DNA from: an uncultured Anaerovibrio sp.
GTDB taxonomy: Bacteria > Bacillota > Negativicutes > Selenomonadales > Selenomonadaceae
Length of the DNA: 64,000 bases
Assembly (NCBI GenBank): GCA_934203205.1
Contig: CAKPYV010000001.1
Location: 62,001 to 126,000, forward strand
Reading direction: 5' to 3'
Shown one piece after another: positions 35,879 through 44,410 of this stretch. The notes under the pieces were generated by a model. The model did not search any database and was not told the origin of the DNA. It saw only the letters and a program-made list of their open reading frames with translations. Numbering within the stretch: position 1 is the first letter of the stretch; each line of letters starts with the position of its first letter. The position numbers and the translations under genes are program-made.

Positions 35879-37381
35879 ATGAATCTTAGTATAAGTGATC
35901 TTATATATATCATCCTGGCGTTGCCTGTAATCTTCAGTTTGATTTCGGCAACCAATTTACTGCCTAAGGATGGACTGCATTGGCTGAACCGCATTACGGC
36001 TACAGCTGTTTTTGTGGTGTTAGTGCAGTTGGTACTAAATTTTGATGTAAATTCTCCTTATAGAGATGAATATCTGTATCTGGATGCGCTGAGCGTTTGG
36101 ATGCTTTTGATTATTGGCACCTTGTATCTGGCCTTTGCTTGGACCAGTAAAGCCTATTTGGATAGAGATACCAATAAGCGTTATGGCTATCTCCGGCGTT
36201 TTGGCCGATTGGAGGGGCGTTTTTATGCTCTTTCTCATATGTTTGTCTGGATTATGCTGGGAGTAGTTGTTGTCAATAATCTTGGTTTGATGTGGGTAGC
36301 CATTGAGGCAACTACCTTGGTATCCGCCTTGCTGGTGGCCTTTAAGTTTACCCGTACCTCTCTGGAGGCAGCTTGGAAATATGTTATGGTATGTACCGTA
36401 GGTATTTGTTTGGCTTTGCTGGGAACTATTCTGGTTTATTATATCCAGCTGACCTGTATAGGCAATAACAATCCTTTGGATTGGCTGTATCTGGCTCAGC
36501 ATGTGGATAATATTGATACCGGTATGGCCAAGCTGGCTTTCTGCTTCCTTTTTGTAGGCTATGGCACCAAGATTGGCTTGGCACCTATGCATGCCTGGCT
36601 GCCAGATGCCCATTCCGAGGCTCCAGCCCTGACCAGTGGCCTTTTGTCTGGTGCCCTGTGTATCTGTGCAATTTATGCCCTGATTCGCAATATGATTATT
36701 CTTTTGCCAGCTATCGGGGTGGATTTTGTCAGCGGACTGTGCCTGTTCTTTGGTCTATTTACCGTAGCTATGGCAGTGCCTTTTGTGCTGGTACAGAGAG
36801 ATGTAAAGCGTATGCTGGCCTATTCCTCTATGGAGAATTTCGGCCTGATGATGGCGGCTTTGGGACTTTTTGTGCCTATGGCGGCTCAGGCTATGCTGCT
36901 GCATATGTTTAATCATGCTTTGGTGAAATATTCCTTGTTCTATACAGCAGGTACTATTATGGAAGAATTTGGCACCAAAAATATGATGCGTATTCATGGC
37001 ATGATGAGCCAGACGCCTAGAACTGCAATGTTCTGGCTGTTGGGCATTGTAGGTATTCTGGGGATGCCTCCTTTCGGTATCTTCTTTAGCAAATTCTTTA
37101 TTGTCTTTGGCTTTTTCCAGTCTGAGCATCCTTGGCTGGGTATTTTGATGCTGGTACTGCTGGCTGGCATGCTGATTGGTATTCTCTACCACGTTATGCG
37201 TATGTTTGGCGGTCAGTCCAAGCGCAAGCAGGCTATAGAGCTTTTTGGGGTGGTGGATTCCCTGACCTTGGCCGGTCTGTTGCTCTTTAGCTGTGTAGCC
37301 AGTGCAGGACTTAGCCAGATTGATGTATTGAATACTCTGCTGCAGCATGCAGCACAGATTGTTCTGGGAGGTGTTTACTAA
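35879..37381 (+). CDS. hyfF: Hydrogenase membrane subunit HyfF/NuoM-like
   Basis: A 500-residue antiporter-like membrane protein with about 14 hydrophobic segments, matching HyfF, the second pump subunit. Signature stretches are LMWVAIEATTLVSALLVAFK near residue 138, GLAPMHAWLPDAHSEAPA near 232 and KRMLAYSSMENFGLMM near 304. With HyfB it gives the complex two antiporter-like units, so more ion translocation than Hyc is plausible. It starts four bases after the hyfE stop and shares one base with hyfG. Confidence 0.92.
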   Translation: MNLSISDLIYIILALPVIFSLISATNLLPKDGLHWLNRITATAVFVVLVQLVLNFDVNSPYRDEYLYLDALSVWMLLIIGTLYLAFAWTSKAYLDRDTNKRYGYLRRFGRLEGRFYALSHMFVWIMLGVVVVNNLGLMWVAIEATTLVSALLVAFKFTRTSLEAAWKYVMVCTVGICLALLGTILVYYIQLTCIGNNNPLDWLYLAQHVDNIDTGMAKLAFCFLFVGYGTKIGLAPMHAWLPDAHSEAPALTSGLLSGALCICAIYALIRNMIILLPAIGVDFVSGLCLFFGLFTVAMAVPFVLVQRDVKRMLAYSSMENFGLMMAALGLFVPMAAQAMLLHMFNHALVKYSLFYTAGTIMEEFGTKNMMRIHGMMSQTPRTAMFWLLGIVGILGMPPFGIFFSKFFIVFGFFQSEHPWLGILMLVLLAGMLIGILYHVMRMFGGQSKRKQAIELFGVVDSLTLAGLLLFSCVASAGLSQIDVLNTLLQHAAQIVLGGVY

Positions 37382-38883
37382 TGCAGCAGGTTGTTTCATC
37401 AGAAGAATTGCTGGCTGCGGCTCTGCAGGTATATGAGCAGGGCAAGCATCCTCTCACCGCCATGTTTGGCCGGGATGAAACCTTAAATGGGGCGGGCTAT
37501 GCCATTTATTGTTGTTTTGAAGTGCCTGAGAAAAGGGATGTACATATTGTAAAGGGTGTTTTCCCAGCAGAGGGGACTCTTAGCTATGAGAGTCTTACCC
37601 ATGCTATGCCAGCAGCTGCCTGGTATGAGCGGGAAATCCATGATATGTTTGGCTTGGTGCCAGAGGGACATCCGGATTTGCGTCCTTTGGTGCTTCATGA
37701 AAGCTTTCCAGAGGATTTTCATCCTCTCCGGAAATCAGTGGCTGTTAATGCCAAGGTACGGGGGGAGCGCAAATTCAAAATCCGTACCGCCAAGGGACAG
37801 GGACTGTTTCAGGTACCTGTAGGCCCAATTCATGCCGGTATTATTGAGCCAGGCCACTTCCGTTTCAGCCAGGCTGGCGAGGCCATGCTGCAGCTGGATG
37901 CCAAGCTGTTCTTTACCCATCGGGGGATTGAAAAGGCTGTAGAGGGTAAAACGCCAGAGGAAGCCCTCCATATTGTGGAGCGCATTTGTGGGGCTTGCAG
38001 TGTGGCCAATACCTGGAGTTTTTGTCAGGCTGTGGAGAAGGCAGCAGGAGTTGCTGTACCTCGCAGGGCAGAGATTATCCGCACCTTGCTTTCCGAGCTG
38101 GAGCGCATTACCAATCATGTAGGTGATTTGGGCAATATGCCAGCAGGTGTAGGCTTCAATCCTGCTATCAGTCTGGGCAGCAGGCTGAAGGAACAGTTGA
38201 TGCGGCTTTGTGAGGCTGTGGCTGGCAATAGATTTCTGCGGGGCGTTATTGTACCGGGAGGAGTTCGTCAGGATATTACTTCAGAGTTTATTGAGCATAT
38301 CCATGAGGTTATGGATGCTACGGCTCAGGGGGTAGAGGATTTGGCGGCCATGTTCCGGGAACAGGAGAACTTCCAGAATCGTGTTCGCACTACTGGTATT
38401 ATTCGCAATCAGACAGCCAAGGACTTGGCTATGGTTGGGGTAGGAGCTAGAGCCAGCGGTTATGCTCATGACAGCCGTAAGGATTTTGCCTACGGCGTTT
38501 ACCCTGAGCTGAGCTTTGAGCCATATACCATGACTATGGGCGATGTGGCTGCCCGCCTTTTGGTGCGTATCGGTGAGCTGTCTGCTTCTTTTGAAATGGT
38601 GGATAAGCTTTTGGATATGCTGCGGAATTGTCACGGTATGGAGCTTAAGGTAGAGCTGACTCCTGGTCAGGGAGAAGGCTGGGGAATCTGTGAATCAGCC
38701 CGTGGCAGCAATTTCCAGTATGTGGCCTTGGATAATGAGGGACGGATTGACCGCCTCTTTGTCCGCAGTGCTTCCTATCCTAACTGGCCTGCGTTGACCA
38801 TTGTGGTGCAGGGGGATATTATTCCTGATTTTCCGTTGATTAACAAGAGCTTTGAGCTTTGCTATGCTTGTATTGATAGATAA
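37381..38883 (+). CDS. hyfG: Group 4 [NiFe] hydrogenase large subunit, HyfG-like (NuoC-NuoD fusion)
   Basis: A 500-residue catalytic subunit. The first ~130 residues are NuoC-like (WYEREIHDMFGLVPEGHPDLR). The rest is the [NiFe] large-subunit domain. Both nickel-binding cysteine pairs are present: RICGAC near residue 200 and CYAC at the extreme C terminus. This separates it from NuoD, which lacks them, and argues for real H2 chemistry. The protein ends three residues after the last Cys, so there is no C-terminal extension for a maturation protease to remove. It is coupled to hyfF. Confidence 0.93.
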   Translation: MQQVVSSEELLAAALQVYEQGKHPLTAMFGRDETLNGAGYAIYCCFEVPEKRDVHIVKGVFPAEGTLSYESLTHAMPAAAWYEREIHDMFGLVPEGHPDLRPLVLHESFPEDFHPLRKSVAVNAKVRGERKFKIRTAKGQGLFQVPVGPIHAGIIEPGHFRFSQAGEAMLQLDAKLFFTHRGIEKAVEGKTPEEALHIVERICGACSVANTWSFCQAVEKAAGVAVPRRAEIIRTLLSELERITNHVGDLGNMPAGVGFNPAISLGSRLKEQLMRLCEAVAGNRFLRGVIVPGGVRQDITSEFIEHIHEVMDATAQGVEDLAAMFREQENFQNRVRTTGIIRNQTAKDLAMVGVGARASGYAHDSRKDFAYGVYPELSFEPYTMTMGDVAARLLVRIGELSASFEMVDKLLDMLRNCHGMELKVELTPGQGEGWGICESARGSNFQYVALDNEGRIDRLFVRSASYPNWPALTIVVQGDIIPDFPLINKSFELCYACIDR

Positions 38884-38894
38884 GGGGGAGAGCT

Positions 38895-39653
38895 GTGTTT
38901 AAGGTATTGGAAAGAATTTTTCGTGACAAAATTGCCACCGAGCAGATTTCCCTTGAGGGCAGTGAAAGATTTCGGGGAGCTATTGAAGGCAATGGTTCTC
39001 CAGAAATGCTGGAACATTGTCAGGCTGTGTGTCCTGTAGGTGCCTTTCAGGTTCAGGGAGATAGCTATAAAATTGATTATAAAAAATGTCTTTTTTGTGG
39101 TAAATGCGTAGAGGCCTGTGCTTCTATTGCTTTGCAGGAGGGCACGGAGGACAATGTTCTCCATCATTCCAGCAAGGATGCTATGCCTTATCTTTTAGAG
39201 GCTGGCCAGGAGGCTGTGGCAGAGGTATTAAAGCAGAAGCTGGGCCGTTCTCTCCATGTCCGCCATCTGGATGCAGGCTCCTGTAATGCCTGTGACTTTG
39301 AAATGGGTGCAATGAGCAATCCCTATTACGATTTACATCGCTACGGTGTAGCCTTTGTAGCTTCTCCACGCCATGCAGATATGCTGATGGTAACAGGTGT
39401 AGTAACCCGCAATCTGGAGCAGGCTCTCCGCATGAGCTATGAGGCTATGCCGGAGCCAAGGCTGGTTATGGCCTGTGGTGCCTGTGCAGCTGGCGGTGAA
39501 ACCTATGGGGATACCTATGCCGTAGTAGGTGCTGCTGACCAGGTGGTGCCAGTGGATTTGTATGTGCCGGGCTGTCCACCAAGACCATCTGCCATGATTG
39601 TGGGCATGCTGGCGGCAGCGGATATGCTGGCGGAAAAGCTAAAGCATAAATAA
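38895..39653 (+). CDS. hyfI: Hydrogenase small subunit fused to a ferredoxin domain (HyfH-HyfI fusion)
   Basis: A 252-residue fusion. Residues 1-90 form a ferredoxin-like domain with CQAVCPVGAF and CLFCGKCVEACA. The remainder is a HycG/HyfI (NuoB-like) small subunit, with SCNACDFEM near residue 131, CGACAAGG and PGCPPRPS, which hold the proximal [4Fe-4S] cluster. HyfH and HyfI are separate genes in E. coli; no separate hyfH is present here. The start is GTG at 38895 after GGGGGAG. No hydrogenase maturation or formate dehydrogenase gene is in the window, so the electron donor (ferredoxin or formate) is open. Confidence 0.88.
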   Translation: MFKVLERIFRDKIATEQISLEGSERFRGAIEGNGSPEMLEHCQAVCPVGAFQVQGDSYKIDYKKCLFCGKCVEACASIALQEGTEDNVLHHSSKDAMPYLLEAGQEAVAEVLKQKLGRSLHVRHLDAGSCNACDFEMGAMSNPYYDLHRYGVAFVASPRHADMLMVTGVVTRNLEQALRMSYEAMPEPRLVMACGACAAGGETYGDTYAVVGAADQVVPVDLYVPGCPPRPSAMIVGMLAAADMLAEKLKHK

Positions 39654-39689
39654 TTTTTATCAGTGAAAGCAATATAAGGAGGTGTGACT

Positions 39690-40649
39690 ATGCCTAGAGA
39701 GAAATTTAGCATAGATGGACAGATTCAGCAGATGAAAAGCAAGGGCATTAAATTTGAGATGATTGACGAAAAAGAGGCCAAGGAGTTTCTCGCCAATCAT
39801 ACCTATTATTTTCGTCTGAAGTTCTACGCCAATAACTATACCAAATGCACTACAGGGGACAAGGCAGGTCAGTATGTGAATCTGGATTTTGCCTATCTCA
39901 AGGAGCTGTCTCTGCTGGATATTTATCTACGGCGAGTCATGTTCTCCATTGTTATGGATGTGGAGCATTATGCCAAAATCAATTTGCTGGCTTCCCTGGA
40001 AAAAAACAAGCGGGAGGATGGCTACAAGATTGTGGCGGAACTTCTGAAAAAACATCCTTGGCTGGGCCGGGAGATTGAACGGCAGAAGGCTCCTTATACG
40101 GCTGGACTGATTAACAAATATAAAGGCCATTTTGCCGTATGGAATATTATTGAGGTATTGACCTTTACCAATTTGATTGTGTTGTATGATTTCTACTACA
40201 GCAAATATAATCAAAAGCATGTGGAGTCAGATTATTTTTACTCTGTCCGGAATATCCGCAATAGTATTGCCCATAACAACTGTCTACTGCATGATTTGCG
40301 GGCTACCCAATCTGGTCAGCAGGAGGTTAAGGATAAGGAAATCTGCCGCATTGTGGCTGAGATTCCTGGCATTGGTGCCTCCATGCGCAGTACCAAGCTG
40401 TGTGTGCCTTTCCTTTATGATTTTGTAACTACCTTGGAGGTTTTTGACCAGATTGTTACCAGTCAGAAGGAGCGCATCAAGCGGCTGGAGGTTCTTTATC
40501 TGTTGGTAAATAATAGATTCTCCCGCCATATTGATTATTTTGAAGGCAATCCAGTGGTTAAGACAGCTTTGGATTTTATGACCAAGGTTGTTAGTTACTA
40601 TAGAAGCAAGAATCTGGCTGGAACCCCAACAGATGATTTAATGTTTTGA
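39690..40649 (+). CDS. AbiF/AbiD-type abortive infection protein (Abi_2 family, HEPN)
   Basis: A 319-residue protein of the Abi_2 family. The N-terminal IDGQIQQMKSKGIKFEMIDEKEA and a later DVEHYAKINLL fit the family. The HEPN RNase motif is R190-N191-x3-H195 (RNSIAHNN), so the active site looks intact. Such proteins act in phage defence, and AbiF has been linked to RNA toxin-antitoxin systems. It begins 36 bases after the hydrogenase small subunit with its own AGGAGG. There is no separate promoter or room for the small RNA that often precedes abiF, so it probably depends on the hydrogenase transcript. ATG 39690 is preferred over GTG 39684. Confidence 0.85.
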   Translation: MPREKFSIDGQIQQMKSKGIKFEMIDEKEAKEFLANHTYYFRLKFYANNYTKCTTGDKAGQYVNLDFAYLKELSLLDIYLRRVMFSIVMDVEHYAKINLLASLEKNKREDGYKIVAELLKKHPWLGREIERQKAPYTAGLINKYKGHFAVWNIIEVLTFTNLIVLYDFYYSKYNQKHVESDYFYSVRNIRNSIAHNNCLLHDLRATQSGQQEVKDKEICRIVAEIPGIGASMRSTKLCVPFLYDFVTTLEVFDQIVTSQKERIKRLEVLYLLVNNRFSRHIDYFEGNPVVKTALDFMTKVVSYYRSKNLAGTPTDDLMF

Positions 40650-40718
40650 CAGGCAGTAGGCTTTAGGGTACAATCAAATGAGAGATTAATATATAGCTTT
40701 GGAAAATGAGGTGTTATT

Positions 40719-41018
40719 ATGGCAAATGAAGAGATTATGGACGAGGAAAACATTGTCGTAGAGTTCCAGGATGATGCAGGTAATTCCCTGTATTATCAGC
40801 AGGAAATGATTATTCCTGTAGATGGTGTAGATTTTGCTCTGCTGGTGGGCCTTAATGTTGAGAACGACGAAAGCTTTGATGAGGAAGAAAATGTTATCAT
40901 TGCCAAGATTGTGAAGGATGAAAATGGCGAGGATGAATATGTAGATCCTACTGATGAGGAGTTTGAAAAGGTTCAGGCTGTATACAATGAGCTTTGCGAT
41001 GCCGAGGAAGCTGAGTAA
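40719..41018 (+). CDS. DUF1292 family protein
   Basis: A small, very acidic protein of 99 residues. It resembles DUF1292 (YrzB-like) proteins: VEFQDDAGNSLYYQQEMIIPVDG near residue 12, FALLVGL, then DENGEDEYVDPTDEEFEKVQAVYNEL. The function of the family is unknown. In Firmicutes it often neighbours tRNA-modification or Holliday-junction genes. Here it is seven bases ahead of a TtcA-like gene, so the two are co-transcribed. Confidence 0.88.
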   Translation: MANEEIMDEENIVVEFQDDAGNSLYYQQEMIIPVDGVDFALLVGLNVENDESFDEEENVIIAKIVKDENGEDEYVDPTDEEFEKVQAVYNELCDAEEAE

Positions 41019-41024
41019 AAGACA

Positions 41025-41822
41025 GTGACCACAAGTAAGTTTGTATTGCCCCAGCTGTATTTCAGTAAGCTGATGAGGGCTATTACGGAGTTTGAGCTTA
41101 TTGAGGAAGGGGATAAAATCCTTCTTGGCATTTCTGGCGGCAAGGATAGTATTTTTATGGCTTATGCTATGGCCATGATGCAAAAACGGCTGAAAAAGAA
41201 TTTTCAGCTGCAGGCCCTCACGATTAATCCTATGTTTTCAGAGGATTTTGACACAGAGCGTATCCGTGGCTTTATGGAGGAGCTGGAGATTCCCTTTGCT
41301 TCTTTTCCGGTGGATATTGCTAGTACGATTGAGAATCAGGGAGGCAAGGATCCTTGCTATACCTGTGCCTTTTTCCGTCGAGGTGCCGTAAACCGCTATG
41401 CCAAGGAGCAGGGGTGTAACAAGGTGGCCTATGCCCATCACCATGATGACGCGGTGGAGACCTTTTTCATGGGGCTTCTGTATTCAGGACAGCTTCATAC
41501 CTTTACCCCTAAGACCTATTTGGATAAAATGGATTTGACGGTTATTCGTCCCTTGGTGTACTTCCGGGAGGCGGAAATACGGGAGGCAGTTCAGTATCAT
41601 GGCTTTGAGCCTGTACCTTCCCCTTGTCCTCATGATGGGCATACTGTCCGCCAGAAGGTTAAGGAGCTGATTCAGGAAATGAGTCAGGACAATCCCCAGC
41701 TTTACAGTCATCTGGCGGCAGCCATGCGGCAGGATGCCATAGGAGAGCTGTGGGCTCCGGCCAAAACCCGTAAGGAAATGCAAAAGCAGTATTTCAGCTA
41801 TATGTACGGAAAGCAACAATAA
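41025..41822 (+). CDS. TtcA-like tRNA thiolation / PP-loop ATPase
   Basis: A 265-residue PP-loop protein related to TtcA, which thiolates cytidine 32 in tRNA. The PP-loop is GISGGKDSIFMAY near residue 35, a CYTC pair near residue 110 can hold an Fe-S cluster with a later Cys (PSPCPHDGH), and AYAHHHDDAVETFFMGLLYSG matches the family core. The target tRNA position is not proven. Translation appears to start at GTG 41025, and the ribosome binding site lies in the end of the DUF1292 gene. Confidence 0.85.
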   Translation: MTTSKFVLPQLYFSKLMRAITEFELIEEGDKILLGISGGKDSIFMAYAMAMMQKRLKKNFQLQALTINPMFSEDFDTERIRGFMEELEIPFASFPVDIASTIENQGGKDPCYTCAFFRRGAVNRYAKEQGCNKVAYAHHHDDAVETFFMGLLYSGQLHTFTPKTYLDKMDLTVIRPLVYFREAEIREAVQYHGFEPVPSPCPHDGHTVRQKVKELIQEMSQDNPQLYSHLAAAMRQDAIGELWAPAKTRKEMQKQYFSYMYGKQQ

Positions 41823-41852
41823 AATATCTCAGATAAGATCTGAATAGCAGAG

Positions 41853-41880
41853 GTGCCAAAGCGAGAAATTGCTTTGGCAC
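41853..41880 (+). terminator. Terminator-like hairpin after the ttcA-like gene
   Basis: A perfect 10 bp stem (GTGCCAAAGC with GCTTTGGCAC) is followed only by TATTTG, so termination may be partial. The rest of the gap to 42011 holds no other feature I can support. Confidence 0.6.
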
Positions 41881-42011
41881 TATTTGCTTTCCAGATACTA
41901 CTTTTGTGTATGGCGCATATACAAAAGTATAATTTTTAGCTGTAAAAAAAGGGGAATGTTAAATTGGATAAAATCTTCTATTTGCTAGCAAAATGAAAAA
42001 TTAATATATAC

Positions 42012-42929
42012 TTAGCCATCTTCAGCAGAAACGTCAGAGGTAACTTTATTCCTGCCATTATCCTTGCTTTGGTACATGAGCTGATCAGCTCTTTTGACAA
42101 CACTGTTAAGTGAATCACCTTGGCGTACTATGGTGACACCGACGCTTATGGTAACTTCTAGTTCCTGACCATTTGGAGAGGTTATGACGGTATTTTCTAC
42201 AAGGCGTCTGATTCTCTCAGCGATTACAGAGGCTTCATAATCTCTATTTAAATTAAAAATACCGACAAATTCTTCACCACCCCATCGGCCAAACATATCA
42301 TTTTTTTTGATTATATGGGATATTCCCTTGGCAATATCTTTGAGGACTATATCACCTACATCATGCCCATAAGTGTTGTTAAATGCTCTGAAATGGTCTA
42401 TATCAGCAAAGAGAACAGCAAATTTCTGTCCAAACTGTTGGTATTCAGACAGTTTATAGGTTAAAAAACTCTCTAGATAGGAACGATTGGGTAAATGAGT
42501 TAATGCATCATGCATTGCTTTTTTGGATAAATTTTCAATTAAGTTATCCTCATAGACTTTAGGAGAATTGCGGGTAAATACTTCAACTGAACCAATGATT
42601 TTGCCATTTTCTCTAATGGGGTAGATAGTGGTAATAAGAGGGATGCGGTAGCCCTCTTTATGCCGTACAAATACCTTTTCTGTTCGTACCACTCCATCTA
42701 CATTGGTGGCAAATAATGGACAGCCTGAGGTACACAGATGATTGCCAAATTCATCAATATGGTTCAACTTTGTTTGCGGGCACTCCAGACCTACCACTTC
42801 TTCAGCGGTAAAACCTGTAATCTGTTCCGCAGCCTTATTCCAAAATTTGATTTTTCTGTCAATATCAACAAAATACACGCCATCCTGAATGTGATTCAAG
42901 ATGCTTAAATATAATTTTTCTAAATCCAT
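42012..42929 (-). CDS. PAS-GGEEF diguanylate cyclase
   Basis: A 305-residue soluble protein. The N-terminal PAS domain (about 5-130) contains a cysteine cluster (ECPQTKLNHIDEFGNHLC then SGCPLF) that could bind a metal or sense redox. The GGDEF domain keeps the catalytic GRWGGEEF near residue 225 and ADIDHFRAFNNTYGHDVGD, so it should make c-di-GMP. The inhibitory site is changed from RxxD to KKND. The start at 42929 follows GGGGGTG; a longer frame to 43001 lacks a good ribosome binding site. It is divergent from the BMP gene. Confidence 0.92.
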   Translation of the reverse strand: MDLEKLYLSILNHIQDGVYFVDIDRKIKFWNKAAEQITGFTAEEVVGLECPQTKLNHIDEFGNHLCTSGCPLFATNVDGVVRTEKVFVRHKEGYRIPLITTIYPIRENGKIIGSVEVFTRNSPKVYEDNLIENLSKKAMHDALTHLPNRSYLESFLTYKLSEYQQFGQKFAVLFADIDHFRAFNNTYGHDVGDIVLKDIAKGISHIIKKNDMFGRWGGEEFVGIFNLNRDYEASVIAERIRRLVENTVITSPNGQELEVTISVGVTIVRQGDSLNSVVKRADQLMYQSKDNGRNKVTSDVSAEDG

Positions 42930-42967
42930 GTTTACACCCCCACCCAATTTGTATAAGATATTACAAA

Positions 42968-42987
42968 TATCGCTACATATCGCTACA
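42968..42987. repeat. Tandem 10-bp direct repeat in the 42.9-43.3 kb divergent region
   Basis: ATATCGCTAC occurs twice without spacing, 40-60 bases upstream of the cyclase start. It could be an operator. The rest of 42930-43258 is AT-rich. It has two TATAAT-like boxes near 43132 and 43147 on the plus strand, suited to the BMP gene. No riboswitch is recognised. Confidence 0.45.
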
Positions 42988-43258
42988 CAGACATAGTACA
43001 ATAAAAATATGCTATTTTGCTAACATTTCCTCTTGAAGATAGTATACCACAAATGCCCTTCTCAAACCATATAAATGTTGGTGGTGGCAAAAATTGTAAT
43101 AATGAACGATATACATAAGCTATGTTTTAGTTTATAATAAAGTGTATAATAGCCACTATTTCTGTAGACGGGTACAAATAACAGGGGGTAGTTAGTATAA
43201 GTGGCTGGAGGGTGAGGACACAAAGGGAAGTGTTTAAATCTTATACGGGGGTATTTGC

Positions 43259-44410
43259 ATGAAGAATAACTGGTGGCCCAAGCAGGGGTGGGTTTTATTA
43301 GTAATCATTGCTTTATGTGGGGCTATAGTCTATATGCATAGACAATCTTTTTTGGACACAGATAAGGTGGTTGTGGATGAAAGATTGTACAATATAGGGG
43401 TATTACTGGACGATAGTGCCCACGATAATTATTGGAATGTATCTCATTACAATGGCTTTGAGGCTGCAGCTAGAGAGCTTGGAGTTACAATACATTATAA
43501 GACTAGTGTATCTGGCCATGACAAAGAAGCTATCCGCAAAGCAGGAGATGAGTTAATAGAGGAAGGCTGTGGCCAAATTTTTGCCATTGGATTTGTTTAT
43601 AGTGAAGGTATACAGGAATTTGCTCAAAAGCATCCAGAGATTTTCTTTTTCCAGTGTGGAGGTATGCAAACAGCTCCCAATATGTCCATTTATTTTGGGC
43701 GTATGTATCAACCTAGATATTTGAGTGGGATGGCAGCCGGCATGAGAACCAAAACCAATCACATTGGTTTTGTGGCCTCTATCCCTACTCCTCAGACTAT
43801 ACGGGCTGTCAATGCTTTTACCTTGGGAGTTCAGAGGGTGAATCCTCAGGCGGTAGTTCATATTCGTTGGGTAAATGGATGGAACAATTCTCAAAAGGAA
43901 ATAGCTGTAACCAAAGACCTTTTGCAAGATTACCCCATTGATGTAGTAACCCATCATCAGAATAACAGCAAGTTATTGGAAGCAGCTCGGGATATGGGGG
44001 CTGAGGGAATAGGCTACCACTACAGTGATATGAACAAATTTCCCATAACTATGCTTACAGCTGTTGAATGGGACTGGAAGGAATTCTACATTAAGATGAT
44101 TCAGGATTGTATTGCAGGTAAATTTTCTGATAAAGCATACTATCTTGGCCTTAATAGTAATACTGTCAAATTGGCACCTATTAGGCAAGGGGCATTGGCT
44201 AAGGAGCAGATAGCTTTTATTGACTCTGTAAAGGATTCCATGGTGGCAGGAAATTGGGACGTATTCTATGGCCCTATTTATAGCCAGGATGATCAGCTTA
44301 TGATAGGAGAAGGACAAAATCCATCAGATAAATATCTGGTGACGGATATGAATTGGTTTGTTAAGGGAGTGGAGGGAAACATTGATGGAACAAACAACGG
44401 AAAAATATAA
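43259..44410 (+). CDS. Membrane-anchored BMP-family (Med-like) ligand-binding protein
   Basis: A 383-residue protein of the basic membrane protein (BMP) superfamily, whose known members bind nucleosides or act as receptors. It has one N-terminal hydrophobic helix (residues 10-28) but no lipobox, so it is anchored by an uncleaved helix. The binding domain shows IGVLLDDSAHDNYWNVSHYNG near residue 45, FFQCGG, YFGRMYQPRYLSGMAAG, and VVTHHQNN. No ABC ATPase or permease follows. Its end overlaps a membrane GGDEF-EAL gene by 26 bases, which suggests it reports ligand to that protein. Confidence 0.85.
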   Translation: MKNNWWPKQGWVLLVIIALCGAIVYMHRQSFLDTDKVVVDERLYNIGVLLDDSAHDNYWNVSHYNGFEAAARELGVTIHYKTSVSGHDKEAIRKAGDELIEEGCGQIFAIGFVYSEGIQEFAQKHPEIFFFQCGGMQTAPNMSIYFGRMYQPRYLSGMAAGMRTKTNHIGFVASIPTPQTIRAVNAFTLGVQRVNPQAVVHIRWVNGWNNSQKEIAVTKDLLQDYPIDVVTHHQNNSKLLEAARDMGAEGIGYHYSDMNKFPITMLTAVEWDWKEFYIKMIQDCIAGKFSDKAYYLGLNSNTVKLAPIRQGALAKEQIAFIDSVKDSMVAGNWDVFYGPIYSQDDQLMIGEGQNPSDKYLVTDMNWFVKGVEGNIDGTNNGKI

